The translations under genes were made by a program, and so were the position numbers. The notes under the pieces were generated by a model. That model did no database searches and was not told where the DNA came from. It saw only the letters and a program-made list of their open reading frames with translations. From Tetraselmis striata (taxonomy: Eukaryota > Chlorophyta > Chlorodendrophyceae > Chlorodendrales > Chlorodendraceae), in the NCBI GenBank assembly GCA_006384855.1, contig VCJN01002948.1, forward strand, positions 62,001-126,000: a stretch of 64,000 nt of DNA. Reading direction: 5' to 3'. Position 1 is the first letter of the stretch, and each line of letters begins with the position of its first letter. Shown here piece after piece: positions 20,482-32,356 of the stretch.

Positions 20482-21277
20482 CTCAGTGTGCCGCCGCAGC
20501 GGATGCGGGAGCGCCTCTTCCCCCGTGAGCGCGTTCTATTCCCCCACCGTCTTGTCCTCCGACGCATAGGCCAGCCGTGTGCCGTCCGGGCTGAAGGCCA
20601 CGCTGGTGACCACCTCACTGTGCCCCTTCAGCGGGTGCGGCAGCGCCTCCTCCCCCGTTAGCGCGTCCCACACCCGTAGTGTCTTGTCATAGGACGCACT
20701 AGTCAGCCGCTTGCCGTCCGGGCTGAAGGCCACGCTAGTAAACACCTCAGTGTGCCGCCGCAGCGGATGCGGGAGCGCCTCTTCCCCCGTGAGCGCGTTC
20801 TATTCCCCCACCGTCTTGTCCTCCGACGCATAGGCCAGCCGTGTGCCGTCCGGGCTGAATGCCACGCTGGTGACCACCTCAGTGTGCCCCTTCAGAGGCT
20901 GCATCGGCGCCCTTTCCCCCGTGAGCGCGTCCCACACCCGTAGTGTTGTCATAGAACGCACATGCCAATCGCTTGTTGTCCGGGCTGCAAGCCATGCTAG
21001 TGACCACCTCAGTGTGCCCCCGCATCGGATGCAGCAGCGCCTCCTCCCCCGTGAGCGCGTTCCACACCCGCACCGTCCAGTCTGCCGACGCACGGGCTTG
21101 CTGCGTGCCGTCCGGACTGAAGGCCGCGCTGGTGACCACCTCAGTGTGCCCCTTCAGCGGCTGCGGTAGCGCCTCCTCCCCCGTTAGCGCGTCCCACACC
21201 CGCAGTGTCTTGTCATAGGACGCATTGGTCAGCCGGTTGCCGTCCGGGCTGAAGGCCACGCTAGTAAACACCTCAGT

Positions 21278-22069
21278 GTGCCGCCGCAGCGGATGCGGGA
21301 GCGCCTCTTCCCCCGTGAGCGCGTTCTATTCCCCCACCGTCTTGTCCTCCGACGCATAGGCCAGCCGTGTGCCGTCCGGGCTGAAGGCCACGCTGGTGAC
21401 CACCTCACTGTGCCCCTTCAGCGGGTGCGGCAGCGCCTCCTCCCCCGTGAGTGCGTCCCACACCCGTAGTGTCTTGTCATAGGACGCACTAGTCAGCCGC
21501 TTGCCGTCCGGGCTGAAGGCCACGCTAGTAAACACCTCAGTGTGCCGCCGCAGCGGATGCGGGAGCGCCTCTTCCCCCGTGAGCGCGTTCTATTCCCCCA
21601 CCGTCTTGTCCTCCGACGCATAGGCCAGCCGTGTGCCGTCCGGGCTGAAGGCCACGCTGGTGACCACCTCACTGTGCCCCTTCAGCGGGTGCGGCAGCGC
21701 CTCCTCCCCCGTTAGCGCGTCCCACACCCGTAGTGTCTTGTCATAGGACGCACTAGTCAGCCGCTTGCCGTCCGGGCTGAAGGCCACGCTAGTAAACACC
21801 TCAGTGTGCCGCCGCAGCGGATGCGGGAGCGCCTCTTCCCCCGTGAGCGCGTTCTATTCCCCCACCGTCTTGTCCTCCGACGCATAGGCCAGCCGTGTGC
21901 CGTCCGGGCTGAAGGCCACGCTGGTGACCACCTCACTGTGCCCCTTCAGCGGGTGCGGCAGCGCCTCCTCCCCCGTGAGTGCGTCCCACACCCGTAGTGT
22001 CTTGTCATAGGACGCACTAGTCAGCCGCTTGCCGTCCGGGCTGAAGGCCACGCTAGTAAACACCTCAGT
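21278..22069 (-). repeat. Two-blade (264 bp) tandem array, three copies
   Basis: Three exact-length 264-bp units start at 21278, 21542 and 21806, with a further start at 22070. Each codes two blades: a W-D blade ([20 protein letters not shown]) and a blade ending KTVGE followed by amber (TAG) where Trp is expected. One unit differs in GTTAGC versus GTGAGT in the linker. The array abuts the start of the A2' unit. Confidence 0.92.
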
Positions 22070-22219
22070 GTGCCGCCGCAGCGGATGCGGGAGCGCCTCT
22101 TCCCCCGTGAGCGCGTTCTATTCCCCCACCGTCTTGTCCTCCGACGCATAGGCCAGCCGTGTGCCGTCCGGGCTGAATGCCACGCTGGTGACCACCTCAC
22201 TGTGCCCCCGCATGGGCTG

Positions 22220-24423
22220 CATCGGCGCCTCTTCCCCCGTGAGTGCGTTCCACACCCGCACCGTCTTGTCCTCCGACGCACTAACTTACCGTGTGCGCCT
22301 GCCCCCCCAAAGCCGTTGCGCCTCCCCCCTTGTGAGCGCGTTCCGCACCCGCACCGTCTTGTCCTCCGACGCACTGACATGTTGCTTGCCGTCCGGACTG
22401 AAGGCCACGCTAGTGACAACCTTAGTGTGCCCCCGCAGCGGCTGCGGCAGCACTTCTTCCCCCGTGATCGCGTTCCACACCCGTAGTAATTTGTCCCTCG
22501 ACGCACTGACCAGCCGCGGGCCGTCCGGGCTGAAGGCCACGCTGGTGACCACCTCAGTGTGCCCCTTCGGGGGGCGCGGCTGCGCCTCAGCCCCCGTGAG
22601 CGCGTTCCGCACCCGCACCGTCTTGTCCTCCGACGCACTGGCCAGGTGCTTGCCGTCCGGACTAGAGGCCACGCTGGTGACCATCCCAGTGTGCCCCCGC
22701 AGCGGCTGCGGCAGCACTTCCCCCGTGATCGCGTTCCACACCCGCACCGTCTTGCCCTCCGACGCACATGCCAGACGCGTGCCGTCCGGGCTGAAGGCCA
22801 CCCTCGTGATCACCTCGGTGTGCCCCCGCATCGGTTACATCGGCGCCTCTTCCCCCGTGAGCGCGTTCCACACCCGCACCGTCTTGTCCTCCGACGCACT
22901 CCCTAGCCGTGTGCCGTCTGGGTTGAAGGCCACGCTGGTGACCACCTCAGTGGGCCGCTGCAGCGGCCGTGGCAGCGCCTCCCCCCCCCCGTCACCTCGC
23001 TCCACACACCGCACCGTCTTGTCTTCCAACGCACTGACCAGTTGCTTGCGGTTCGGACTGAAGGCCACGCTGGTGACCATCTTAGTGTTCCCCCGCAATG
23101 GCAGCGGCTGCACCTCCCCCCCGTGAGCGCGTTCCACACCCGCACCGTCTTGTTCTCCGACGCACAGGCCAGCCGCTTGCCGTCCGGGCTGAAGGCCACG
23201 CTAGTGACCACTTCGGTGTGCCGCCGCAGCTGCTGCGGGAGCGCCTCTTCCCCCGTGAGCGCGTTCCACACCCGCACCGTCTTGTCCTCCGCTGCACAGG
23301 CCAGCCGCGTGCCGTCGGGGCTGAAGGCCAAGCGGTTGACCACCTCAATGTACCCCCGCAGCGGGTGCGGCTGCGCCTCCCCCCCCCCGTGAGTGCGTTC
23401 CGCGCCCGCGCCGTGTTGTCCTCCGACGCACTGACATGTTGCTTGCCGTCCGGGCTGAAGGCCACGCTGGTGACCACCTCAGTTTGCCCCCGCAGCGGCT
23501 GCGGCAGCACTTCTTCCCCCGTGATCGCGTTCCACAGCCGTAGTGTCTTGTCCCTCGACGCACTAGCCAGCCGCGTGCCGTCCGGGCTGAAGGCCACGCT
23601 GGTGACCACCTCAGTGTGCCCCTTCAGAGGCTGCATCGGCGCCCTTTCCCCCGTGAGCGCGTCCCACACCCGTAGTGTTGTCATAGAACGCACATGCCAA
23701 TCGCTTGTTGTCCGGGCTGCAGGCCATGCTAGTGACCACCTCAGTGTGCCCCCGCATCGGATGCAGCAGCGCCTCCTCCCCCGTGAGCGCGTTCCACACC
23801 CGCACCGTCCAGTCTGCCGACGCACGGGCTTGCTGCGTGCCGTACGGACTGAAGGCCGCGCTGGTGACCACCTCACTGTGCCCCTTCAGCGGCTGCGGTA
23901 GCGCCTCCTCCCCCGTTAGCGCGTCCCACACCCGCAGTGTCTTGTCATAGGACGCATTGGTCAGCCGGTTGCCGTCCGGGCTGAAGGCCACGCTAGTAAA
24001 CACCTCAGTGTGCCGCCGCAGCGGATGCGGGAGCGCCTCTTCCCCCGTGAGCGCGTTCTATTCCCCCACCGTCTTGTCCTCCGACGCATAGGCCAGCCGT
24101 GTGCCGTCCGGGCTGAAGGCCACGCTGGTGACCACCTCACTGTGCCCCTTCAGCGGGTGCGGCAGCGCCTCCTCCCCCGTTAGCGCGTCCCACACCCGTA
24201 GTGTCTTGTCATAGGACGCACTAGTCAGCCGCTTGCCGTCCGGGCTGAAGGCCACGCTAGTAAACACCTCAGTGTGCCGCCGCAGCGGATGCGGGAGCGC
24301 CTCTTCCCCCGTGAGCGCGTTCTATTCCCCCACCGTCTTGTCCTCCGACGCATAGGCCAGCCGTGTGCCGTCCGGGCTGAAGGCCACGCTGGTGACCACC
24401 TCACTGTGCCCCCGCATGGGCTG
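22220..24423 (-). repeat. Higher-order unit A2'
   Basis: Equivalent of A2 at an offset of 20015 bp. It keeps TAA in the short Arg-rich blade, TAA in the APM-P linker and the CT-deleted W-D blade. It differs by GTGATC for GTGAGC at about 22466 and by CTCACTGTG at 23873, and has a private G-to-T near 23089 (GTGTTCCCC). Confidence 0.88.
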
Positions 24424-26627
24424 CATCGGCGCCTCTTCCCCCGTGAGTGCGTTCCACACCCGCACCGTCTTGTCCTCCGACGCACTAACTTACCGTGTGC
24501 GCCTGCCCCCCCAAAGCCGTTGCGCCTCCCCCCTTGTGAGCGCGTTCCGCACCCGCACCGTCTTGTCCTCCGACGCACTGACATGTTGCTTGCCGTCCGG
24601 ACTGAAGGCCACGCTAGTGACAACCTTAGTGTGCCCCCGCAGCGGCTGCGGCAGCACTTCTTCCCCCGTGATCGCGTTCCACACCCGTAGTAATTTGTCC
24701 CTCGACGCACTGACCAGCCGCGGGCCGTCCGGGCTGAAGGCCACGCTGGTGACCACCTCAGTGTGCCCCTTCGGGGGGCGCGGCTGCGCCTCAGCCCCCG
24801 TGAGCGCGTTCCGCACCCGCACCGTCTTGTCCTCCGACGCACTGGCCAGGTGCTTGCCGTCCGGACTAGAGGCCACGCTGGTGACCATCCCAGTGTGCCC
24901 CCGCAGCGGCTGCGGCAGCACTTCCCCCGTGATCGCGTTCCACACCCGCACCGTCTTGCCCTCCGACGCACATGCCAGACGCGTGCCGTCCGGGCTAAAG
25001 GCCACCCTCGTGATCACCTCGGTGTGCCCCCGCATCGGTTACATCGGCGCCTCTTCCCCCGTGAGCGCGTTCCACACCCGCACCGTCTTGTCCTCCGACG
25101 CACTCCCTAGCCGTGTGCCGTCTGGGTTGAAGGCCACGCTGGTGACCACCTCAGTGGGCCGCTGCAGCGGCCGTGGCAGCGCCTCCCCCCCCCCGTCACC
25201 TCGCTCCACACACCGCACCGTCTTGTCTTCCAACGCACTGACCAGTTGCTTGCGGTTCGGACTGAAGGCCACGCTGGTGACCATCTTAGTGTGCCCCCGC
25301 AATGGCAGCGGCTGCACCTCCCCCCCGTGAGCGCGTTCCACACCCGCACCGTCTTGTTCTCCGACGCACAGGCCAGCCGCTTGCCGTCCGGGCTGAAGGC
25401 CACGCTAGTGACCACTTCGGTGTGCCGCCGCAGCTGCTGCGGGAGCGCCTCTTCCCCCGTGAGCGCGTTCCACACCCGCACCGTCTTGTCCTCCGCTGCA
25501 CAGGCCAGCCGCGTGCCGTCGGGGCTGAAGGCCAAGCGGTTGACCACCTCAATGTACCCCCGCAGCGGGTGCGGCTGCGCCTCCCCCCCCCCGTGAGTGC
25601 GTTCCGCGCCCGCGCCGTGTTGTCCTCCGACGCACTGACATGTTGCTTGCCGTCCGGGCTGAAGGCCACGCTGGTGACCACCTCAGTTTGCCCCCGCAGC
25701 GGCTGCGGCAGCACTTCTTCCCCCGTGATCGCGTTCCACAGCCGTAGTGTCTTGTCCCTCGACGCACTAGCCAGCCGCGTGCCGTCCGGGCTGAAGGCCA
25801 CGCTGGTGACCACCTCAGTGTGCCCCTTCAGAGGCTGCATCGGCGCCCTTTCCCCCGTGAGCGCGTCCCACACCCGTAGTGTTGTCATAGAACGCACATG
25901 CCAATCGCTTGTTGTCCGGGCTGCAGGCCATGCTAGTGACCACCTCAGTGTGCCCCCGCATCGGATGCAGCAGCGCCTCCTCCCCCGTGAGCGCGTTCCA
26001 CACCCGCACCGTCCAGTCTGCCGACGCACGGGCTTGCTGCGTGCCGTACGGACTGAAGGCCGCGCTAGTGACCACCTCAGTGTGCCCCTTCAGCGGCTGC
26101 GGTAGCGCCTCCTCCCCCGTTAGCGCGTCCCACACCCGCAGTGTCTTGTCATAGGACGCATTGGTCAGCCGGTTGCCGTCCGGGCTGAAGGCCACGCTAG
26201 TAAACACCTCAGTGTGCCGCCGCAGCGGATGCGGGAGCGCCTCTTCCCCCGTGAGCGCGTTCTATTCCCCCACCGTCTTGTCCTCCGACGCATAGGCCAG
26301 CCGTGTGCCGTCCGGGCTGAAGGCCACGCTGGTGACCACCTCACTGTGCCCCTTCAGCGGGTGCGGCAGCGCCTCCTCCCCCGTTAGCGCGTCCCACACC
26401 CGTAGTGTCTTGTCATAGGACGCACTAGTCAGCCGCTTGCCGTCCGGGCTGAAGGCCACGCTAGTAAACACCTCAGTGTGCCGCCGCAGCGGATGCGGGA
26501 GCGCCTCTTCCCCCGTGAGCGCGTTCTATTCCCCCACCGTCTTGTCCTCCGACGCATAGGCCAGCCGTGTGCCGTCCGGGCTGAAGGCCACGCTGGTGAC
26601 CACCTCACTGTGCCCCCGCATGGGCTG
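24424..26627 (-). repeat. Higher-order unit A3'
   Basis: Equivalent of A3 at 20015 bp, but its C tract near 25185-25194 has 10 C, not the 11 seen in A3, so that extra base is private to A3. A GGGCTAAAGG variant at about 24993 is also private. Confidence 0.88.
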
Positions 26628-29231
26628 CATCGGCGCCTCTTCCCCCGTGAGTGCGTTCCACACCCGCACCGTCTTGTCCTCCGACGCACTAACTTACCGT
26701 GTGCGCCTGCCCCCCCAAAGCCGTTGCGCCTCCCCCCTTGTGAGCGCGTTCCGCACCCGCACCGTCTTGTCCTCCGACGCACTGACATGTTGCTTGCCGT
26801 CCGGACTGAAGGCCACGCTAGTGACAACCTTAGTGTGCCCCCGCAGCGGCTGCGGCAGCACTTCTTCCCCCGTGAGCGCGTTCCACACCCGTAGTAATTT
26901 GTCCCTCGACGCACTGACCAGCCGCGGGCCGTCCGGGCTGAAGGCCACGCTGGTGACCACCTCAGTGTGCCCCTTCGGGGGGCGCGGCTGCGCCTCAGCC
27001 CCCGTGAGCGCGTTCCGCACCCGCACCGTCTTGTCCTCCGACGCACTGGCCAGGTGCTTGCCGTCCGGACTAGAGGCCACGCTGGTGACCATCCCAGTGT
27101 GCCCCCGCAGCGGCTGCGGCAGCACTTCCCCCGTGATCGCGTTCCACACCCGCACCGTCTTGCCCTCCGACGCACATGCCAGACGCGTGCCGTCCGGGCT
27201 GAAGGCCACCCTCGTGATCACCTCGGTGTGCCCCCGCATCGGTTACATCGGCGCCTCTTCCCCCGTGAGCGCGTTCCACACCCGCACCGTCTTGTTCTCC
27301 GACGCACTCCCTAGCCGTGTGCCGTCTGGGTTGAAGGCCACGCTGGTGACCACCTCAGTGGGCCGCTGCAGCGGCCGTGGCAGCGCCTCCCCCCCCCCGT
27401 CACCTCGCTCCACACACCGCACCGTCTTGTCTTCCGACGCACTGACCAGTTGCTTGCGGTCCGGACTGAAGGCCACGCTGGTGACCATCTTAGTGTGCCC
27501 CCGCAATGGCAGCGGCTGCACCTCCCCCCCGTGAGCGCGTTCCACACCCGCACCGTCTTGTTCTCCGACGCACAGGCCAGCCGCTTGCCGTCCGGGCTGA
27601 AGGCCACGCTAGTGACCACTTCGGTGTGCCGCCGCAGCTGCTGCGGGAGCGCCTCTTCCCCCGTGAGCGCGTTCCACACCCGCACCGTCTTGTCCTCCGC
27701 TGCACAGGCCAGCCGCGTGCCGTCGGGGCTGAAGGCCAAGCGGTTGACCACCTCAATGTACCCCCGCAGCGGGTGCGGCTGCGCCCCCCCCCCCCCCGTG
27801 AGTGCGTTCCGCGCCCGCGCCGTGTTGTCCTCCGACGCACTGACATGTTGCTTGCCGTCCGGGCTGAAGGCCACGCTGGTGACCACCTCAGTTTGCCCCC
27901 GCAGCGGCTGCGGCAGCACTTCTTCCCCCGTGATCGCGTTCCACAGCCGTAGTGTCTTGTCCCTCGACGCACTAGCCAGCCGCGTGCCGTCCGGGCTGAA
28001 GGCCACGCTGGTGACCACCTCAGTGTGCCCCTTCAGCGGCTGCATCGGCGCCTCTTCCCCCGTGAGCGCGTTCCACACCCGCACCGTCTTGTCCTCCGAC
28101 GCATTGACCAGCCGCGTGCTGTCTGGGCTGAAGGACAAGCGGTTGACCACCTCAATGAACCCCCGCAGCGGGTGCGGCTGCGCCTCCCCCCCCCCCGTGA
28201 GTGCGTTCCGCGCCCGCGCCGTCTTGTCCTCCGACGCACTGACATGTTGCTTGCCGTCCGGGCTGAAGGCCACGCTGGTGACCACCTCAGTTTGCCCCCG
28301 CAGCGGCTGCGGCAGTACTTCTTCCCCCGTGATCGCGTTCCACAGCCGTAGTGTCTTGTCCCTCGACGCACTAGCCAGCCGCGTGCCGTCCGGGCTGAAG
28401 GCCACGCTGGTGACCACCTCAGTGTGCCCCTTCAGAGGCTGCATCGGCGCCCTTTCCCCCGTGAGCGCGTCCCACACCCGTAGTGTTGTCATAGAACGCA
28501 CATGCCAATCGCTTGTTGTCCGGGCTGCAAGCCATGCTAGTGACCACCTCAGTGTGCCCCCGCATCGGATGCAGCAGCGCCTCCTCCCCCGTGAGCGCGT
28601 TCCACACCCGCACCGTCCAGTCTGCCGACGCACGGGCTTGCTGCGTGCCGTCCGGACTGAAGGCCGCGCTGGTGACCACCTCAGTGTGCCCCTTCAGCGG
28701 CTGCGGTAGCGCCTCCTCCCCCGTTAGCGCGTCCCACACCCGCAGTGTCTTGTCATAGGACGCATTGGTCAGCCGGTTGCCGTCCGGGCTGAAGGCCACG
28801 CTAGTAAACACCTCAGTGTGCCGCCGCAGCGGATGCGGGAGCGCCTCTTCCCCCGTGAGCGCGTTCTATTCCCCCACCGTCTTGTCCTCCGACGCATAGG
28901 CCAGCCGTGTGCCGTCCGGGCTGAAGGCCACGCTGGTGACCACCTCACTGTGCCCCTTCAGCGGGTGCGGCAGCGCCTCCTCCCCCGTTAGCGCGTCCCA
29001 CACCCGTAGTGTCTTGTCATAGGACGCACTAGTCAGCCGCTTGCCGTCCGGGTTAAAGGCCACGCTAGTAAACACCTCAATGTGCCGCCGCAGCGGCTGC
29101 AGGAGCGCCTCTTCCCCCGTGAGCGCGTTCTATTCCCCCACCGTCTCGTCCTCCGACGCATAGGCCAGCCGTGTGACGTCCGGGCTGAAGGCCACGCTGG
29201 TGACCACCTCTATGTCCCCCCGCAGGGGCTG
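26628..29231 (-). repeat. Higher-order unit A4'
   Basis: Equivalent of A4 at 20014 bp, including the three-blade insertion (about 28025-28423) and the 14-C tract near 27784-27797. That this longer form ends the tandem run in both blocks shows the insertion predates the 20-kb duplication. Confidence 0.88.
27311..28633 (-). CDS. WD40-repeat fragment, about seven blades (unit A4')
   Basis: Counterpart of 7297-8619 in segmental copy 2, with the same entry, the same seven blades and the same 14- and 11-nt G-tracts. Conservation of the tract lengths in this pair contrasts with their variability elsewhere. Confidence 0.55.
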   Translation of the reverse strand: MRRQTGRCGCGTRSRGRRRCCIRCGGTLRWSLAWLAARTTSDWHVRSMTTLRVWDALTGERAPMQPLKGHTEVVTSVAFSPDGTRLASASRDKTLRLWNAITGEEVLPQPLRGQTEVVTSVAFSPDGKQHVSASEDKTARARNALTGGGEAQPHPLRGFIEVVNRLSFSPDSTRLVNASEDKTVRVWNALTGEEAPMQPLKGHTEVVTSVAFSPDGTRLASASRDKTLRLWNAITGEEVLPQPLRGQTEVVTSVAFSPDGKQHVSASEDNTARARNALTGGGGAQPHPLRGYIEVVNRLAFSPDGTRLACAAEDKTVRVWNALTGEEALPQQLRRHTEVVTSVAFSPDGKRLACASENKTVRVWNALTGGRCSRCHCGGTLRWSPAWPSVRTASNWSVRRKTRRCGVWSEVTGGGRRCHGRCSGPLRWSPAWPSTQTAHG

Positions 29232-29384
29232 CATCGGCGCCTCTTCCCCCGTGAGTGCGTTCCACACCCGTAGTGTCTTGCCCTCCGACGCACATGCCAG
29301 CACATGGTTAAAGGCCACGCTAGTAAACACCTTCGTGTGCCGCCGCAGCGACTGCGGGAGCGCCTCTTCCCCCGTGAGCGCGTT

Positions 29385-29990
29385 CTATTCCCCCACCGTC
29401 ATGACCTCCGACGCATAGGCCAGCCGTGTGACGTCCGGGCTGAAGGCCACGCTGGTGACCACCTCAGTTTGCCCCCGCAGCGGCTGCGGCAGCACTTCTT
29501 TCCCCGTGAGCACGTTCCACACCCGCACCGTCTTGTTCTCCGACGCACAGGCCTGCCGCGTGCCGTCCGGGCTGAAGGCCACGCTAGTGACCACCTCGGT
29601 GTGCCGCCGCAGCTGCTGCGGGAGCGCCTCTTCCCCCGTGATCGCGTTCCACACCCGTAGTGTCTTGCCCTCCCACGCACATGCCAGGCGCGTGCCGTCT
29701 GGGCTGAAGGCCACGCTGGTGACCACCTCAATGTCCCCCCGCAGGGGCTGCATCGGCGCCTCTTCCCCCGTGAGTGCGTTCCACACCCGCACCGTCTTGA
29801 TCTCCGTCGCACTGACTAGCCGCGGGCCGTCGGGGCTGAAGGCCACGCTGGTGACCACCTCAGTGTGCCCCTTCAGCGGCTGCGGTAGCGCCTCCTCCCC
29901 CGTTAGCGCGTCCCACACCCGTAGTGTTTTGTCATAGGCCGCACTAGTCAGCCGCTTGCCGTCCGGGCTGAAGGCCACGCTAGTAAACAC
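29385..29990 (-). pseudogene. WD40 fragment, five blades (copy of 9371-9976)
   Basis: Differs from its counterpart by LTGKEV for LTGEEV (TTCTTTCCCC at about 29496) and a few silent changes. The preceding short interval near 29130 also shows CTCGTCC for CTTGTCC. The same terminal amber is present. Confidence 0.62.
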
Positions 29991-31363
29991 CTCAGTGTGC
30001 CGCCGCAGCGGATGCGGGAGCGCCTCTTCCCCCGTGAGCGCGTTCTATTCCCCCACCGTCTTGTCCTCCGACGCATAGGCCAGCCGTGTGACGTCCGGGC
30101 TGAATGCCACGCTGGTGACCACCTCACTGTGCCCCCGCATGGGCTGCATCGGCGCCTCTTCCCCCGTGAGTGCGTTCCACACCCGCACCGTCTTGTCCTC
30201 CGACGCACTGACCAACCGCGTGCGCCTACCCCCCCAAAGCCGTTGCGCCTCCCCCCTTGTGAGCGCGTTCCGCACCCGCACCGTCTTGTCCTCCGACGCA
30301 CTGGCCACTTGCTTGCCGTCCGGACTGAAGGCCACGCTAGTGACAACCTTAGTGTGCCCCCGCAGCGGCTGCGGCAGCACTTCTTCCCCCGTGATCGCGT
30401 TCCACACCCGTAGTAATTTGTCCCTCGACGCACTGACCAGCCGCGGGCCGTCCGGGCTGAAGGAAACGCTGGTGACCACCTCAGTGTGCCCCTGCGGGGG
30501 GCGCGGCTGCGCCTCAGCCCCTGTGAGCGCGTTCCACACCCGCACCGTCTTGCCTCCGACGCATTGACCAGCCGCGCGCTGTCTGGGCTGAAGGACAAGC
30601 GGTTGACCACCTCAATGTACCCCCGCAGCGGGTGCGGCTGCGCCTCCCCCCCCCCCCCTGTGAGTGCGTTCCGCGCCCGCGCCGTCTTGTCCTCCGACGC
30701 ACTGACATGTTGCTTGCCGTCCGGGCTGAAGGCCACGCTGGTGACCACCTCAGTTTGCCCCCGCAGCGGGTGCGGCAGTACTTCTTCCCCCGTGATCGCG
30801 TTCCACAGCTGTAGTGTCTTGTCCCTCGACGCACTAGCCAGCCGCGTGCCGTCCGGGCTGAAGGCCACGCTGGTGACCACCTCAGTGTGCCCCTTCAGAG
30901 GCTGCATCGGCGCCCTTTCCCCCGTGAGCGCGTTCCACACCCGCACCGTCTTGTTCTCCGACGCACAGGCCAGCCGCTTGCCGTCCGGGCTGAAGGCCAC
31001 GCTAGTGACCACTTCGGTGTGCCGCCGCAGCTGCTGCGGGAGCGCCTCTTCCCCCGTGATCGCGTTCCACACCCGCACCGTCTTGTCCTCCGCTGCACAG
31101 GCCAGCCGCGTGCCGTCGGGGCTGAAGGCCAAGCGGTTGACCACCTCAATGTACCCCTGCAGCGGGTGCGGCTGCACCTCCCCCCCCCGTGAGTGCGTTC
31201 CGCGCCCGCGCCGTGTTGTCCTCCGACGCACTGACATGTTGCTTGCCGTCCGGGCTGAAGGCCACGCTGGTGACCACCTCATTTTGCCCCCGCAGCGGCT
31301 GCGGCAGCACTTCTTCCCCCGTGATCGCGTTCCACAGCCGTAGTGTCTTGTCCCTCGACGCAC
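29948..31363 (-). CDS. WD40-repeat fragment with mixed frame, block 2
   Basis: Counterpart of 9934-11352, three bases shorter overall: the C tract in the cacctC-run near 31179-31187 has 9 C here against 12 in block 1. Frame entry therefore produces [14 protein letters not shown] instead of [13 protein letters not shown]. The WD40-frame part has RDKTLQL and PHPLRGQ in place of RDKTLRL and PQPLRGQ. Confidence 0.45.
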   Translation of the reverse strand: MRRGTRHYGCGTRSRGKKCCRSRCGGKMRWSPAWPSARTASNMSVRRRTTRRGRGTHSRGGEVQPHPLQGYIEVVNRLAFSPDGTRLACAAEDKTVRVWNAITGEEALPQQLRRHTEVVTSVAFSPDGKRLACASENKTVRVWNALTGERAPMQPLKGHTEVVTSVAFSPDGTRLASASRDKTLQLWNAITGEEVLPHPLRGQTEVVTSVAFSPDGKQHVSASEDKTARARNALTGGGGEAQPHPLRGYIEVVNRLSFSPDSARLVNASEARRCGCGTRSQGLRRSRAPRRGTLRWSPAFPSARTARGWSVRRGTNYYGCGTRSRGKKCCRSRCGGTLRLSLAWPSVRTASKWPVRRRTRRCGCGTRSQGGRRNGFGGVGARGWSVRRRTRRCGCGTHSRGKRRRCSPCGGTVRWSPAWHSARTSHGWPMRRRTRRWGNRTRSRGKRRSRIRCGGTLRCLLAWPSARTASG

Positions 31364-31415
31364 TAGCCAGCCGCGTGCCGTCCGGGCTGAAGGCCACGCT
31401 GGTGACCACCTCAGT

Positions 31416-32356
31416 GTGCCCCTTCAGCGGCTGCATCGGCGCCTCTTCCCCCGTGAGCGCGTTCCACACCCGCACCGTCTTGTCCTCCGACGCATTGACC
31501 AGCCGCGCGCTGTCTGGGCTGAAGGACAAGCGGTTGACCACCTCAATGTACCCCCGCAGCGGGTGCGGCTGCGCCTCCCCCCCCCCCCTGTGAGTGCGTT
31601 CCGCGCCCGCGCCGTCTTGTCCTCCGACGCACTGACATGTTGCTTGCCGTCCGGGCTGAAGGCCACGCTGGTGACCACCTCAGTTTGCCCCCGCAGCGGG
31701 TGCGGCAGTACTTCTTCCCCCGTGATCGCGTTCCACAGCTGTAGTGTCTTGTCCCTCGACGCACTAGCCAGCCGCGTGCCGTCCGGGCTGAAGGCCACGC
31801 TGGTGACCACCTCACTGTGCCCCTTCAGAGGCTGCATCGGCGCCCTTTCCCCCGTGAGCGCGTTCCACACCCGCACCGTCTTGTTCTCCGACGCACAGGC
31901 CAGCCGCTTGCCGTCCGGGCTGAAGGCCACGCTAGTGACCACTTCGTTGTGCCGCCGCAGCTGCTGCGGGAGCGCCTCTTCCCCCGTGAGCGCGTTCCAC
32001 ACCCGCACCGTCTTGTCCTCCGCTGCACAGGCCAGCCGCGTGCCGTCGGGGCTGAAGGCCAAGCGGTTGACCACCTCAATGTACCCCCGCAGCGGGTGCG
32101 GCTGCGCCCCCCCCCCCCCCCCCCCCCCCGTGAGTGCGTTCCGCGCCCGCGCCGTGTTGTCCTCCGACGCACTGACATGTTGCTTGCCGTCCGGGCTGAA
32201 GGCCACGCTGGTGACCACCTCAGTTTGCCCCCGCAGCGGCTGCGGCAGCACTTCTTCCCCCGTGATCGCGTTCCACAGCCGTAGTGTCTTGTCCCTCGAC
32301 GCACTAGCCAGCCGCGTGCCGTCCGGGCTGAAGGCCACGCTGGTGACCACCTCAGT
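31416..32356 (-). repeat. Seven-blade module, extra copy 1
   Basis: Extra tandem module of 941 bp present in copy 2 of the segmental duplication and absent from copy 1. On the coding strand it holds seven blades: three beginning with GFIEVVNRL or GYIEVVNRL followed by APMQPLKGH and RGQTEVV blades, and four including AAEDKTV, SENKTV, RDKTLQL and SEDKTARAR. It carries the longest homopolymer in the window, 23 C at 32107-32129. Seven blades is the usual size of one WD40 propeller. Confidence 0.85.
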